Shown: in pieces, positions 56,654 to 64,000 of the stretch | How positions within the stretch are numbered: position 1 is the first letter of the stretch | How the letters are laid out: each line of letters opens with the position of its first letter | Assembly (NCBI RefSeq): GCF_028023675.1 | Contig: NZ_JAQIOZ010000023.1 | Location: 1-64,000 of the forward strand | Source: Primorskyibacter aestuariivivens | Lineage (GTDB): Bacteria > Pseudomonadota > Alphaproteobacteria > Rhodobacterales > Rhodobacteraceae | Direction of reading: 5' to 3' | DNA length: 64,000 bases | Translations under genes and position numbers: made by a program | The notes under the pieces: generated by a model | What the model was told of the DNA's origin: nothing | Database searches by the model: none | What the model saw: the letters and a program-made list of their open reading frames with translations, nothing else

Positions 56654-57826
56654 TCACATTCCCCCGATGGGTTGCCGCGTCTCCACAAGACGCGCAAAGA
56701 AGGACGCGCCGATGGGCGCGACCTCATCATTGAAATCGAACGCCGGGTGGTGACAGGACGGACCGATCCCCTGCCCCAGCATCAGGAACGCGCCGGGCCG
56801 CGCCTCAAGCATATAGGAAAAATCCTCGGCCCCCATTTCCGGTTCGAGAGCGTCATTCACATTGCCTGCCCCCGCGACCTCGCGTGCGACCTGAACGGCA
56901 AGCGCGGTCTGATCCGGATGATTGACTGTCGGAGGGTAGCCGCGCAGGAACTCAAGTTCGATCGCAACCCCATGGGTCAGGGCGACCCCGTCAATGATCT
57001 CGCGAATGCGCTTTTCGGCCAAGGCGCGCAGCTCCGGCGCATAGGTGCGCACGGTCCCCGCCACGGTCGCCTTGTCCGGAATGACATTCAGCGCCGATCC
57101 GCCATGGATTTGCGTGACCGAAACCACGATGGAGTCCAGTGGCTTTGCATTGCGCGACACAATGGTCTGAAACGCCTGATGCAGGGCGGTCGCGGCGATG
57201 AGCGGGTCGACGCATTCCTCCGGGTAGGCCGCATGCCCGCCCTTGCCCTTGATGGTGATGATATAATCATCCACCGCCGCGAGAAGCGGACCCGGCGCAG
57301 TGCTGATCGTTCCGGCTTGGGCGAATGGGAAAGTGTGCAGACCATAAACCTCGTCAATATCAAACCGGTCCATGATCTGCTCGTCCTGCACCATGATCCG
57401 GCCACCGCCGATGATTTCCTCAGCCGGTTGAAAGATCAGCGCCACGCGGCCCGCGAAATTCCGCGTCTCGGCAAGGTAGCGTGCGGCGCCCAGAAGCATC
57501 GTGGTATGCCCGTCATGACCGCAGGCATGCATCCGTCCCGGCACTCTTGACGCGTATTCCACCCCGGTTTCCTCGTCCATCGGCAACGCGTCCATATCGG
57601 CGCGCAACCCGGTGCAGGGACCATCGCCCTGCCCGTCGATGATGGCCACAACGCCCGAGGTGGCGATGCCTTCGTGTATCTCGTCCACACCAAAGCTGCT
57701 CAGTTTCTCGACGACAAAACCCGCCGTCTCGTGACAGTCCAGCGCCAGTTCCGGATGCATATGCAGGTGCCGCCGCCACGCGGTCAGGTCATCGGCGTAG
57801 CCTGCAATGCGGTTGATGACGGCCAT
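56654..57826 (-). CDS. M20-family amidohydrolase (hippurate hydrolase-like)
   Basis: 390-residue metallo-amidohydrolase with HACGHDGHTTMLLGAARYL (metal His), FQPAEEIIGGGRIMV (Glu) and GAEDFSYML. These enzymes hydrolyse N-acyl amino acids such as hippurate, N-acetyl-amino acids or IAA-conjugates. The start at 57826 (MAVINRIAGYADD) follows GGGAG. Cotranscribed with speB, suggesting a link to arginine-derived or acylated amine catabolism. Confidence 0.84.
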   Translation of the reverse strand: MAVINRIAGYADDLTAWRRHLHMHPELALDCHETAGFVVEKLSSFGVDEIHEGIATSGVVAIIDGQGDGPCTGLRADMDALPMDEETGVEYASRVPGRMHACGHDGHTTMLLGAARYLAETRNFAGRVALIFQPAEEIIGGGRIMVQDEQIMDRFDIDEVYGLHTFPFAQAGTISTAPGPLLAAVDDYIITIKGKGGHAAYPEECVDPLIAATALHQAFQTIVSRNAKPLDSIVVSVTQIHGGSALNVIPDKATVAGTVRTYAPELRALAEKRIREIIDGVALTHGVAIELEFLRGYPPTVNHPDQTALAVQVAREVAGAGNVNDALEPEMGAEDFSYMLEARPGAFLMLGQGIGPSCHHPAFDFNDEVAPIGASFFARLVETRQPIGGM

Positions 57827-57888
57827 GTCTGGACTCCCGTGCACGGATTGGACAGGTTGCACCTGAGCGCAAAACTGAGGGGGCTGCA

Positions 57889-58698
57889 ATGGCCGGTGAC
57901 GCATTGATCCACGATCCCAGGGGCGGCATGCCCCGGCTCTTGGAGATCATGCGCCGCCTGCGCGACCCCGAAACGGGTTGTCCTTGGGATATCGAACAGG
58001 ATTTTTCCACCATCGCGCCCTACACGATCGAAGAGGCCTATGAGGTGGCCGACGCGATCGAGCGCGAGGCCTGGGACGAGCTCAAGGGGGAATTGGGCGA
58101 TCTGCTGTTCCAGTCGGTATTTCATGCGCAGATGGCCAGCGAAAAAGGCCTGTTCAGCTTTGACGAGGTGGCCGACACCATGTCGGACAAGATGGTGGCG
58201 CGGCATCCGCATGTCTTTGGCGATGAAAGCCGCGACAAGAGCGCTGAACAACAGACCGCCGATTGGGAGGCAATCAAGGCCGCCGAACGTGCGGGCAAGG
58301 CACAGGGCGGCGCACTGGATGGCGTGGCGGTCGGGCTTCCCGCGCTTTTGCGCGCGTTCAAACTGCAAAAACGCGCCGCGCGGGTGGGGTTTGACTGGCC
58401 CGAGGTGGATCAGGTGCTCGACAAGATCTCCGAGGAGGCGCGCGAGCTGGTCGAGGCGCGCGAGAGCCTGCCGCAGGACAAAATCGAGGAAGAGATGGGT
58501 GACCTGCTTTTCGTGATGGCCAATCTCGCGCGGCATCTGGACGTGGACCCCGAGGCCGCCTTGCGCCGGGCCAATGGCAAGTTTATTCGACGGTTTGCAT
58601 CGATTGAAGCGGCGCTGGCGGAGCAAGGCAAACGGCCGGAGGACGCCACGTTGGAAGAGATGGACGCGCTTTGGGATGCGGCGAAGGCGGCCGAGTAG
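57889..58698 (+). CDS. mazG: Nucleoside triphosphate pyrophosphohydrolase
   Basis: 269-residue MazG with two tandem domains. The first contains CPWDIEQDFSTIAPYTIEEA and GELGDLLFQ; the second contains EEMGDLLFVMANLARHL. It removes non-canonical NTPs to monophosphates. Divergent from the M20 gene. Confidence 0.92.
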   Translation: MAGDALIHDPRGGMPRLLEIMRRLRDPETGCPWDIEQDFSTIAPYTIEEAYEVADAIEREAWDELKGELGDLLFQSVFHAQMASEKGLFSFDEVADTMSDKMVARHPHVFGDESRDKSAEQQTADWEAIKAAERAGKAQGGALDGVAVGLPALLRAFKLQKRAARVGFDWPEVDQVLDKISEEARELVEARESLPQDKIEEEMGDLLFVMANLARHLDVDPEAALRRANGKFIRRFASIEAALAEQGKRPEDATLEEMDALWDAAKAAE

Positions 58699-58701
58699 TC
58701 A

Positions 58702-58746
58702 CGAAATCTTCAAAAGATTTCGGACCGATTTCTTCAAAAGAAATCG
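58702..58746. repeat. Double-hairpin palindromic element, copy B
   Basis: Hairpins CGAAATCTT / AAGATTTCG (58702-58722) and CGATTTCTT / AAGAAATCG (58726-58746), each with a 3-base loop CAA, fill the gap between convergent mazG and the sulfotransferase-like gene. It probably terminates both. Confidence 0.87.
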
Positions 58747-58751
58747 TGTTG

Positions 58752-59642
58752 TCAGCGGATGAAAGTGATCCCCCGGATCTTCGCAATCTTGTCGAGATGC
58801 GCGTCGTAACGCTCTGTTAAAACGCGTATTTCCTTTTCGGTGAAACTGGCGAAGCCGGTGTTTTCCGGATTGTCGCGATGTGACGCCACAACCTCTTGCC
58901 ATGCATTCCGGCCCAGCGTTTCGCCCGAATGATAGCGTGCCTGCAATGCTTCAAGCGCCGCATCCGTCGCCGAGAGGTTCATCACCCGCTCCGGCTCTTG
59001 CCAGCCAACCGAAACCTGCGGCAGAAGACGGCGCAACACGTCCCGGCTTTCCCCCCTCTGGCCGTACTCCAGCACGATGAATTCCTGCGGCGCAATGATC
59101 GTCTTGATCGCCCGGATCAGCGCGGGCCAGCCCCGGTCCATCGCCACCATACGCGGGGCAATCTCGCGGAACGGGGCGACGGGGTTGTCCTCGGCCCGTT
59201 TACGATAGGCGCTGGCAAAGAGCGCATCGTAGCGGCGCAGCACCAGCACGAGCCGAGCCACCTTGTCACAACCGTTTGCTTTCAGCGCCTTGTCGAGCAG
59301 CTTTAACCGCGCCTCGGCGGCAGGATAGATCTGCCCCTTGTAGAAATGGAACATGCGTCCGGGAATGTTCTCCTCGGACAACAAAAGCGCGCGGTTCGGT
59401 TCGGGGCTGTGACCTTGCAGTACCTCTGCCGCGCGGGCCGCCATCGCGTCGCGGGCCTGCTCCCCCGTTCCCGGCCCCGGCAATTTCAGCCGCAGCCGCC
59501 CGCCGGGGATGCCATCGCGGCCCGGATAGGCCGGATCCACGCCCGCCGCACGCAGGGCGTCGCGATTGAGGTCCAGGCACATCTGGAACGACGACGTGCC
59601 CGTGCGATGCGCGCCTGCATGGATAAAAACCTGTTTGCTCAT
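58752..59642 (-). CDS. Sulfotransferase-like P-loop protein
   Basis: 296 residues. The N-terminus QVFIHAGAHRTGTSSFQMCL holds a PAPS-binding-type P-loop (GAHRTGTSS), and RLVLVLRRYDALFASAYRKR resembles the 3'-phosphate-binding element of sulfotransferases. This group in Rhodobacterales is uncharacterised; targets could be glycans or lipids. The start at 59642 (MSKQVFIHAGAHRTG) puts the P-loop near the N-terminus; longer forms overlap the divergent gene. Confidence 0.68.
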   Translation of the reverse strand: MSKQVFIHAGAHRTGTSSFQMCLDLNRDALRAAGVDPAYPGRDGIPGGRLRLKLPGPGTGEQARDAMAARAAEVLQGHSPEPNRALLLSEENIPGRMFHFYKGQIYPAAEARLKLLDKALKANGCDKVARLVLVLRRYDALFASAYRKRAEDNPVAPFREIAPRMVAMDRGWPALIRAIKTIIAPQEFIVLEYGQRGESRDVLRRLLPQVSVGWQEPERVMNLSATDAALEALQARYHSGETLGRNAWQEVVASHRDNPENTGFASFTEKEIRVLTERYDAHLDKIAKIRGITFIR

Positions 59643-59770
59643 GCCCGCCCCGTTTTTGCCGCCCCGGATTTTTCGCCACCATAGGCACAAGCCCGCACAG
59701 CGACAAACCTCTTGTGGACTTCCCCCGCACAGCTTGACACTGTAGCGCCGAATTTGACACCGGGTGACCC

Positions 59771-60712
59771 ATGAGCGCACGCAAGATCATCATCGACACC
59801 GACCCCGGACAGGACGACGCGGTGGCCATCCTTCTGGCGCTGGCCAGCCCCGAAGAGATCGAGGTTCTGGGAATCACCGCCGTTGCGGGCAACGTGCCGC
59901 TGCCCCTGACCGAGAAAAACGCGCGCATCGTCTGTGAACTGGCGGGCAAGCCCGAGACCAAGGTCTTTGCGGGCTGCGACGTACCTATGCGCCGCCCGCT
60001 GGTCACCGCCGAACATGTGCATGGCAAAACCGGGCTGGATGGCCCGGAGCTTCCCGATCCGGTGATGGCGCTTCAGGACCAGCACGCCGTGGATTTCATC
60101 ATCGAGACGCTGCGCGCGGAGCCGTCCGGCACCGTCACGCTTTGCCCCCTGGGGCCGCTGACCAACATTGCCACGGCCTTTACCCGCGCGCCCGATATCG
60201 TGGCGCGGGTGCAGGAGATCGTGCTCATGGGCGGGGCCTATTTCGAGGTGGGCAACATCACCCCCACGGCGGAATTCAACATCTACGTTGACCCGGAAGC
60301 CGCTGATATCGTGTTCAAATCCGGTGCGCCCATCGTGGTCATGCCGCTCGATGTGACGCATAAGGCACTGGTGACCCAACCGCGCAACGATGCGTTCCGC
60401 GCGCTGGACACAGCCGTAGGGATCGCCGTGGCGCAAATGACCGACTTCTTCGAACGCTTCGACAAGGAGAAATACGGCAGCGCCGGGGCGCCGCTGCATG
60501 ATCCATGCGTCACCGCCTACCTGATCTGGCCCGACCTGTTCACCGGGCGGCACATCAATGTCGAGATTGAGACCACATCCGAGCTGACCCTTGGCATGAC
60601 CGTTGCCGATTGGTGGCGCGTCACGGACCGCGCGCCCAATGCAACCTTCATGGGCGATATCGACGCCGATGGCTTTTTCACCCTCCTGACCGAAAGACTT
60701 GCCCGCCTATGA
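59771..60712 (+). CDS. Nucleoside hydrolase (IunH type)
   Basis: 313-residue N-ribohydrolase. The calcium/ribose site KIIIDTDPGQDDAVAILLAL and PLDVTHKALV are characteristic. It splits purine or pyrimidine ribonucleosides to base and ribose. The GNAT gene starts in its stop codon (ATGA). Confidence 0.92.
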   Translation: MSARKIIIDTDPGQDDAVAILLALASPEEIEVLGITAVAGNVPLPLTEKNARIVCELAGKPETKVFAGCDVPMRRPLVTAEHVHGKTGLDGPELPDPVMALQDQHAVDFIIETLRAEPSGTVTLCPLGPLTNIATAFTRAPDIVARVQEIVLMGGAYFEVGNITPTAEFNIYVDPEAADIVFKSGAPIVVMPLDVTHKALVTQPRNDAFRALDTAVGIAVAQMTDFFERFDKEKYGSAGAPLHDPCVTAYLIWPDLFTGRHINVEIETTSELTLGMTVADWWRVTDRAPNATFMGDIDADGFFTLLTERLARL

Positions 60713-61158
60713 GCACCAGACTGCACCTTGCCGGAGCTGACGACCTAGACCGGCTGCTCAAGCTGACCGCCGATTTCAGCGCCGAGATGGGTATTGAAAC
60801 CGACCCGGAGCATCGCACAAAGGCGCTCATGCCGCTGCTCGAAGGTTCGCCCCATGGCGCGGTCTATGTGATCGGCCCGTCGAAATCGCCGGTGGGCTAT
60901 GTGATCCTGTCCTTCGGTTGGTCGCTGGAGTTCGGCGGCATGGACGGGTTCGTCGATGAGCTTTACATCCGCCCCGCTGTGCGCGGGCGCGGCATGGCTT
61001 CGGATGTGCTTTATTCGCTGCCCAAGGCGTTGAAAGAGGCCGGGCTCAAGGCGCTGCATCTGGAGGTGGACCGGGCGAATGAGCCGGCGCAGAAGCTCTA
61101 TCGCCGTGCGCGCTTTTCTGCCCGCGAGCGTTTCATGCTCATGACCCGGGTGCTTTAA
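60709..61158 (+). CDS. GNAT-family N-acetyltransferase
   Basis: 149 residues. GYVILSFGWSLEFGGMDGFVDELYIRP and the CoA loop AVRGRGMASDVL are typical. Substrate unknown. Translationally coupled to the nucleoside hydrolase and overlapping the convergent EamA gene by four bases. Confidence 0.88.
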   Translation: MSTRLHLAGADDLDRLLKLTADFSAEMGIETDPEHRTKALMPLLEGSPHGAVYVIGPSKSPVGYVILSFGWSLEFGGMDGFVDELYIRPAVRGRGMASDVLYSLPKALKEAGLKALHLEVDRANEPAQKLYRRARFSARERFMLMTRVL

Positions 61159-62045
61159 CCGGCGACCCTTGGCCGCTTGTTGATCAACCACAGCCCCGCC
61201 CCGATCAGCGCCAGCGCGGCCCAGATCGCGGGGCTGGTCTCTTCGCCCAAAAGCACGGCACCAAAGAGCACGGCCAATACCGGCGAGAGAAAGCCGAACG
61301 AGGCCACGGTCGAGGCCTTGTATTGCTGCATCAGGTAGAACCACGCCAGAAACCCGGCAAAGGCCACCAGCACCACCTGATAGCCCAGCCCGGCGATATG
61401 CAGCGGCGCAAGGTCACGAATGAACGGCCCGCCCAGGAACGCGGCACCCAGCAGCAGCGGCGCGGACACCCCCAGTTGCCAGAACAGCTGGGTTTCGGCA
61501 TTGCTGCGCGCCAGCGGCGTCAGCCGCACGGTCAGCGCCAGCCCGCCCCAGGCAAAGGCCCCGCCCAGAGCCATCAGGTCACCGCGCAGATTGCCCTGGG
61601 CGATGTCACGGTCAGCCAGCGCCCAGATCACGCCGCTCATCGCCAGGATCAACCCCATCAACCTTGGCCGCGTAATCCGTTCCCCGGGCAGCAGGAAATG
61701 CCCGGCAATCGAAAGCCAGATCGGCATGGAATAGAACAGGATCGCCGAGCGCGCGACCGAGGTGATATCAAGCGCCAGGAACAAAAGCAGGAACTCGACC
61801 GCGAACAGCAGGCCCAGCAACAGGCCCGACAGCACCTCGTCCCGCCTGACGCGGATCTTTCGCGCCGAAAACGCCACCCAGACAGACAGGCAGATCACCC
61901 CAAAAAGCGAGCGCAGCCCGGCCTGAAAGACCGGTTGCAGCCCGTCATTGGTGACCTTGATCACCACCTGATTGAAGGACAGGATCAGGGTGATCGCCAA
62001 AAGCCCGGCAAGGCCGGAAAAATCTAGATCGCGTCTGGTGTTCAT
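61155..62045 (-). CDS. EamA/DMT-family transporter
   Basis: 296 residues with ten predicted helices in two EamA repeats (FSGLAGLLAITLILSFNQ... and RGDLMALGGAFAWGGLALTV). Exporters of this type carry amino acids or other metabolites out. The ATG at 62045 is chosen; another lies at 62063. No specific substrate is inferred. Confidence 0.86.
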   Translation of the reverse strand: MNTRRDLDFSGLAGLLAITLILSFNQVVIKVTNDGLQPVFQAGLRSLFGVICLSVWVAFSARKIRVRRDEVLSGLLLGLLFAVEFLLLFLALDITSVARSAILFYSMPIWLSIAGHFLLPGERITRPRLMGLILAMSGVIWALADRDIAQGNLRGDLMALGGAFAWGGLALTVRLTPLARSNAETQLFWQLGVSAPLLLGAAFLGGPFIRDLAPLHIAGLGYQVVLVAFAGFLAWFYLMQQYKASTVASFGFLSPVLAVLFGAVLLGEETSPAIWAALALIGAGLWLINKRPRVAG

Positions 62046-62141
62046 GGCCGCGAGCATGATCACGGGCGACAGGCCGGGTCAAGCTGGCGAGGGTCGCCGC
62101 GCCGTGCTAGCGAGAAAACCGAACAAGGGATTTCGAACCAC

Positions 62142-63389
62142 ATGACCTTTCTCCAGATCGCTTCGCTTCTGATCGTGCTTGCCGGTGTGTTCGGCGCGAT
62201 CAACTATCTGTTTCTCAAACTCCCCGCCGCCATTGGCATTCTGGTGGTGTCGCTGCTGGCGTCTTTCGGGATCATGGCGCTGGATCTGGCGGTGCCGTCG
62301 CTGGGACTGGCCGACACGGTGCGCGAACAGGTCACCGGCGTCGATTTCTCCGAGGCGCTGCTGGAGGGCATGCTGGGATTGTTGCTGTTTGCCGGGGCGC
62401 TGCATGTGAAGCTGTCGGACCTGCGCGACCAATGGCGGCTGGTCTTTCTCATGGCGACGCTGGGCGTGGGGCTGTCCACGGTGATTGCCGGAATCGGGTT
62501 CCACTGGATGACGGGCATGCCGATCCTCATTGCGCTGGTCTTTGGCGCGCTGATCTCGCCCACCGATCCGGTGGCGGTGCTGGGGGTGCTCCGCGAAGCG
62601 AACTTGCGCAAGTCGCTGGAAACCAAGATCGCGGGCGAGTCGCTTTTCAATGACGGCGTGGGGTACGTGGTGTTCCTCGTTCTCGTCGGGTTGGCCTTTC
62701 CCTCGGGCGATCATCACGGCTCAGGGTTCGAAGGCGCGGCGCTGTTATTCGTGCAGGAGGCGCTTGGCGGCGCGGTGCTCGGCGTGGTGCTGGGCTGGCT
62801 GGCATTCCGGGTGATGCGGCGGATCGACGATTATTCGCTTGAGGTGCTGCTGACGCTGGGGCTGGCCTTTGGCGGTTATGAGCTGGCGGTATACCTGCAT
62901 GTGTCGGCACCGATCATGGCGGTATGTGCGGGGCTTTTGATCGGCGATATCGGAACCAAACACGGTATGACCGCCCAGACCCGCGATTATGTGGACGCCT
63001 TCTGGAAGCTGATCGACGAGATCCTGAATGCGGTGCTGTTCCTGATGATCGGGTTCGAGGTCTTTGCCGTGGCTTTTGACGCGGGCTATCTCGCCTCGGG
63101 CGTGTTTGCCATCGCGCTGGCGCTGGTGGCGCGGCTGGCGGCGGTGGCGATCCCGGTCATGGTGCTCAAACCGTTCCGCGACTTCAGCCCCGGGGTGATC
63201 CCGATCATGACCTGGGGTGGGCTCAAGGGCGGCATCTCGGTCGCGCTGGCGCTGTCGCTGCCCGAGGGCGAATGGAAACCGCTGATCCTGACAGCAACTT
63301 ACGTGGTGGTAATCTTCTCGATCATCGTGCAGGGGCTGACGGTGACGCGGGTGGCGAACCGGTTTGGTCGCATGCCGGACCTGATGTGA
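62142..63389 (+). CDS. CPA1-family Na+/H+ antiporter
   Basis: 415 residues with about twelve helices. The ion-binding motif SPTDPVAVLGVLREANL and LNDGVGYVVFLV-type helix (SLFNDGVGYVVFLVLVGLAF) are characteristic of NhaP-type antiporters. No long cytoplasmic C-terminal tail. Useful for pH and sodium balance in seawater. Confidence 0.88.
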   Translation: MTFLQIASLLIVLAGVFGAINYLFLKLPAAIGILVVSLLASFGIMALDLAVPSLGLADTVREQVTGVDFSEALLEGMLGLLLFAGALHVKLSDLRDQWRLVFLMATLGVGLSTVIAGIGFHWMTGMPILIALVFGALISPTDPVAVLGVLREANLRKSLETKIAGESLFNDGVGYVVFLVLVGLAFPSGDHHGSGFEGAALLFVQEALGGAVLGVVLGWLAFRVMRRIDDYSLEVLLTLGLAFGGYELAVYLHVSAPIMAVCAGLLIGDIGTKHGMTAQTRDYVDAFWKLIDEILNAVLFLMIGFEVFAVAFDAGYLASGVFAIALALVARLAAVAIPVMVLKPFRDFSPGVIPIMTWGGLKGGISVALALSLPEGEWKPLILTATYVVVIFSIIVQGLTVTRVANRFGRMPDLM

Positions 63390-63495
63390 CCCCGCGCGCG
63401 CAGGGCCATGCGTCGCAGTGGCCGGGATTTCCCCTTACCTCCTGCCCACTTTGTGCAACACTGACGACAACCAAAGCGTGAAAAGGAGTTCGGTT

Positions 63496-64000
63496 ATGGG
63501 ATTGATGGGAACACTGGCCAAGGTGGCCATGGGCTATGCGGCGGCGCGCGGCGTGGATCACCTGAGCAAGAACGGCGGTCTCGGCGGGCTTCTGGGCGGC
63601 GCACAGGTGCCCTCGGGCGAGGCCGCAGCCCCCCAAAGCGAGGCGGCCAAGGCCATGGGTCAGATGCCCGGACTGGACCAGTTGCAGGGCATGATGGGCC
63701 AGATGCAGGAACAGGGCGCGGTCGGCATGGGCAACATGCAGGAGATGATGTCCAAGGTGATGGGCGGCGCAGGGGGCGCGGGCGGTATGGACCTGCAATC
63801 CATGCTGGGTGGCCTTATGGGCGGCGGCCAGCAGCAGGATGGCGGCGAAGGCGGCGGCCTGTTGTCCGGCGCGGGCGGCGCGGGCCTTGCCGGGCTTCTG
63901 GCCATGGCCGGAGGCGCTGCGGCGGCCTCGGGTCAGGGCGTGGGCGGCCTGCTTGATCAGTTCAAAACCGCCGACACCGCGCCGGAGGCCGAGGAAGCCG
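63496..64000 (+). CDS. Glycine/methionine-rich protein, N-terminal part (runs off window)
   Basis: The first 168 codons of a protein cut by the window edge. MGLMGTLAKVAMGYAAARGV is followed by low-complexity Gly-Met-Gln-Ala sequence (LGGLMGGGQQQDGGEGGG, MMGQMQEQGAVGMGNMQE). The layout resembles the N-terminus of DUF533/TerB-like proteins of this group, whose folded domain would come later. AAAGGAG precedes the ATG. Confidence 0.65.
   Translation, partial: MGLMGTLAKVAMGYAAARGVDHLSKNGGLGGLLGGAQVPSGEAAAPQSEAAKAMGQMPGLDQLQGMMGQMQEQGAVGMGNMQEMMSKVMGGAGGAGGMDLQSMLGGLMGGGQQQDGGEGGGLLSGAGGAGLAGLLAMAGGAAAASGQGVGGLLDQFKTADTAPEAEEA

Overview
The window is about 64 kb of GC-rich chromosome from a marine alphaproteobacterium, almost certainly a Rhodobacterales / Roseobacter-group member. 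This rests on gene content and order: pobA-pcaCHGB, ectABC-ask, a DmdA-like protein, the lptF-lptG-lptD-surA-pdxA-rsmA string, and small proteins of kinds typical of that group. I see no rRNA, tRNA, CRISPR array or prophage. The only mobile DNA is the 3' end of an IS481-type transposase at the left edge.

Layout. (1) 1-3.8 kb: transposase tail, then a minus-strand tungstate uptake operon tupB-tupC-tupA ending in a one-component regulator with a binding-protein-like domain. (2) 4.0-9.0 kb: 4-hydroxybenzoate/protocatechuate catabolism (pobA-pcaC-pcaH-pcaG-pcaB) with divergent pcaQ and a PcaQ-box-like site between them; pcaD and pcaIJF are absent. (3) 9.2-22 kb: an extracellular polysaccharide region. 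It has a GT2 / LAB_N-like membrane protein / GT39 triad, a secreted Sel1-repeat protein behind an FNR-type promoter, two secreted glycoside hydrolases (GH128-like and GH26-like), a small secreted protein, a BcsA-like membrane synthase, and genes for UDP-galactose, UDP-xylose and UDP-glucuronate (galE, uxs, ugd). This is the most novel part of the window. (4) 22.5-26.6 kb: ugpBAEC glycerol-3-phosphate-type importer. (5) 26.9-29.2 kb: OsmC-like protein, DmdA-like GcvT-fold protein and an Lrp/AsnC regulator. (6) 29.4-37.2 kb: osmoadaptation, with ectABC-ask, divergent ectR, and a ProU-type betaine importer. (7) 37.5-42.4 kb: ABC-F ATPase, MarC, a retropepsin-like protease, a ClpP-like periplasmic protein and a D-Ala-D-Ala dipeptidase. 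(8) 42.5-52.1 kb: holC-pepA facing away from the outer-membrane biogenesis operon lptF-lptG-lptD-surA-pdxA-rsmA, mostly joined by ATGA overlaps. (9) 52.2-64 kb: DUF4167 protein, prmC-prfA, agmatinase, M20 amidohydrolase, MazG, a sulfotransferase-like protein, nucleoside hydrolase, GNAT, EamA exporter, a CPA1 antiporter, and the start of a glycine-rich protein cut by the window edge.

Repeated DNA: a two-hairpin palindromic element occurs intact at 39.4 kb and 58.7 kb, and in a rearranged form at 42.4-42.5 kb, always just after stop codons. Starts were set by ribosome-binding site, overlap with the upstream gene and family alignment from memory. Family assignments come from recognised motifs; no searches were run.
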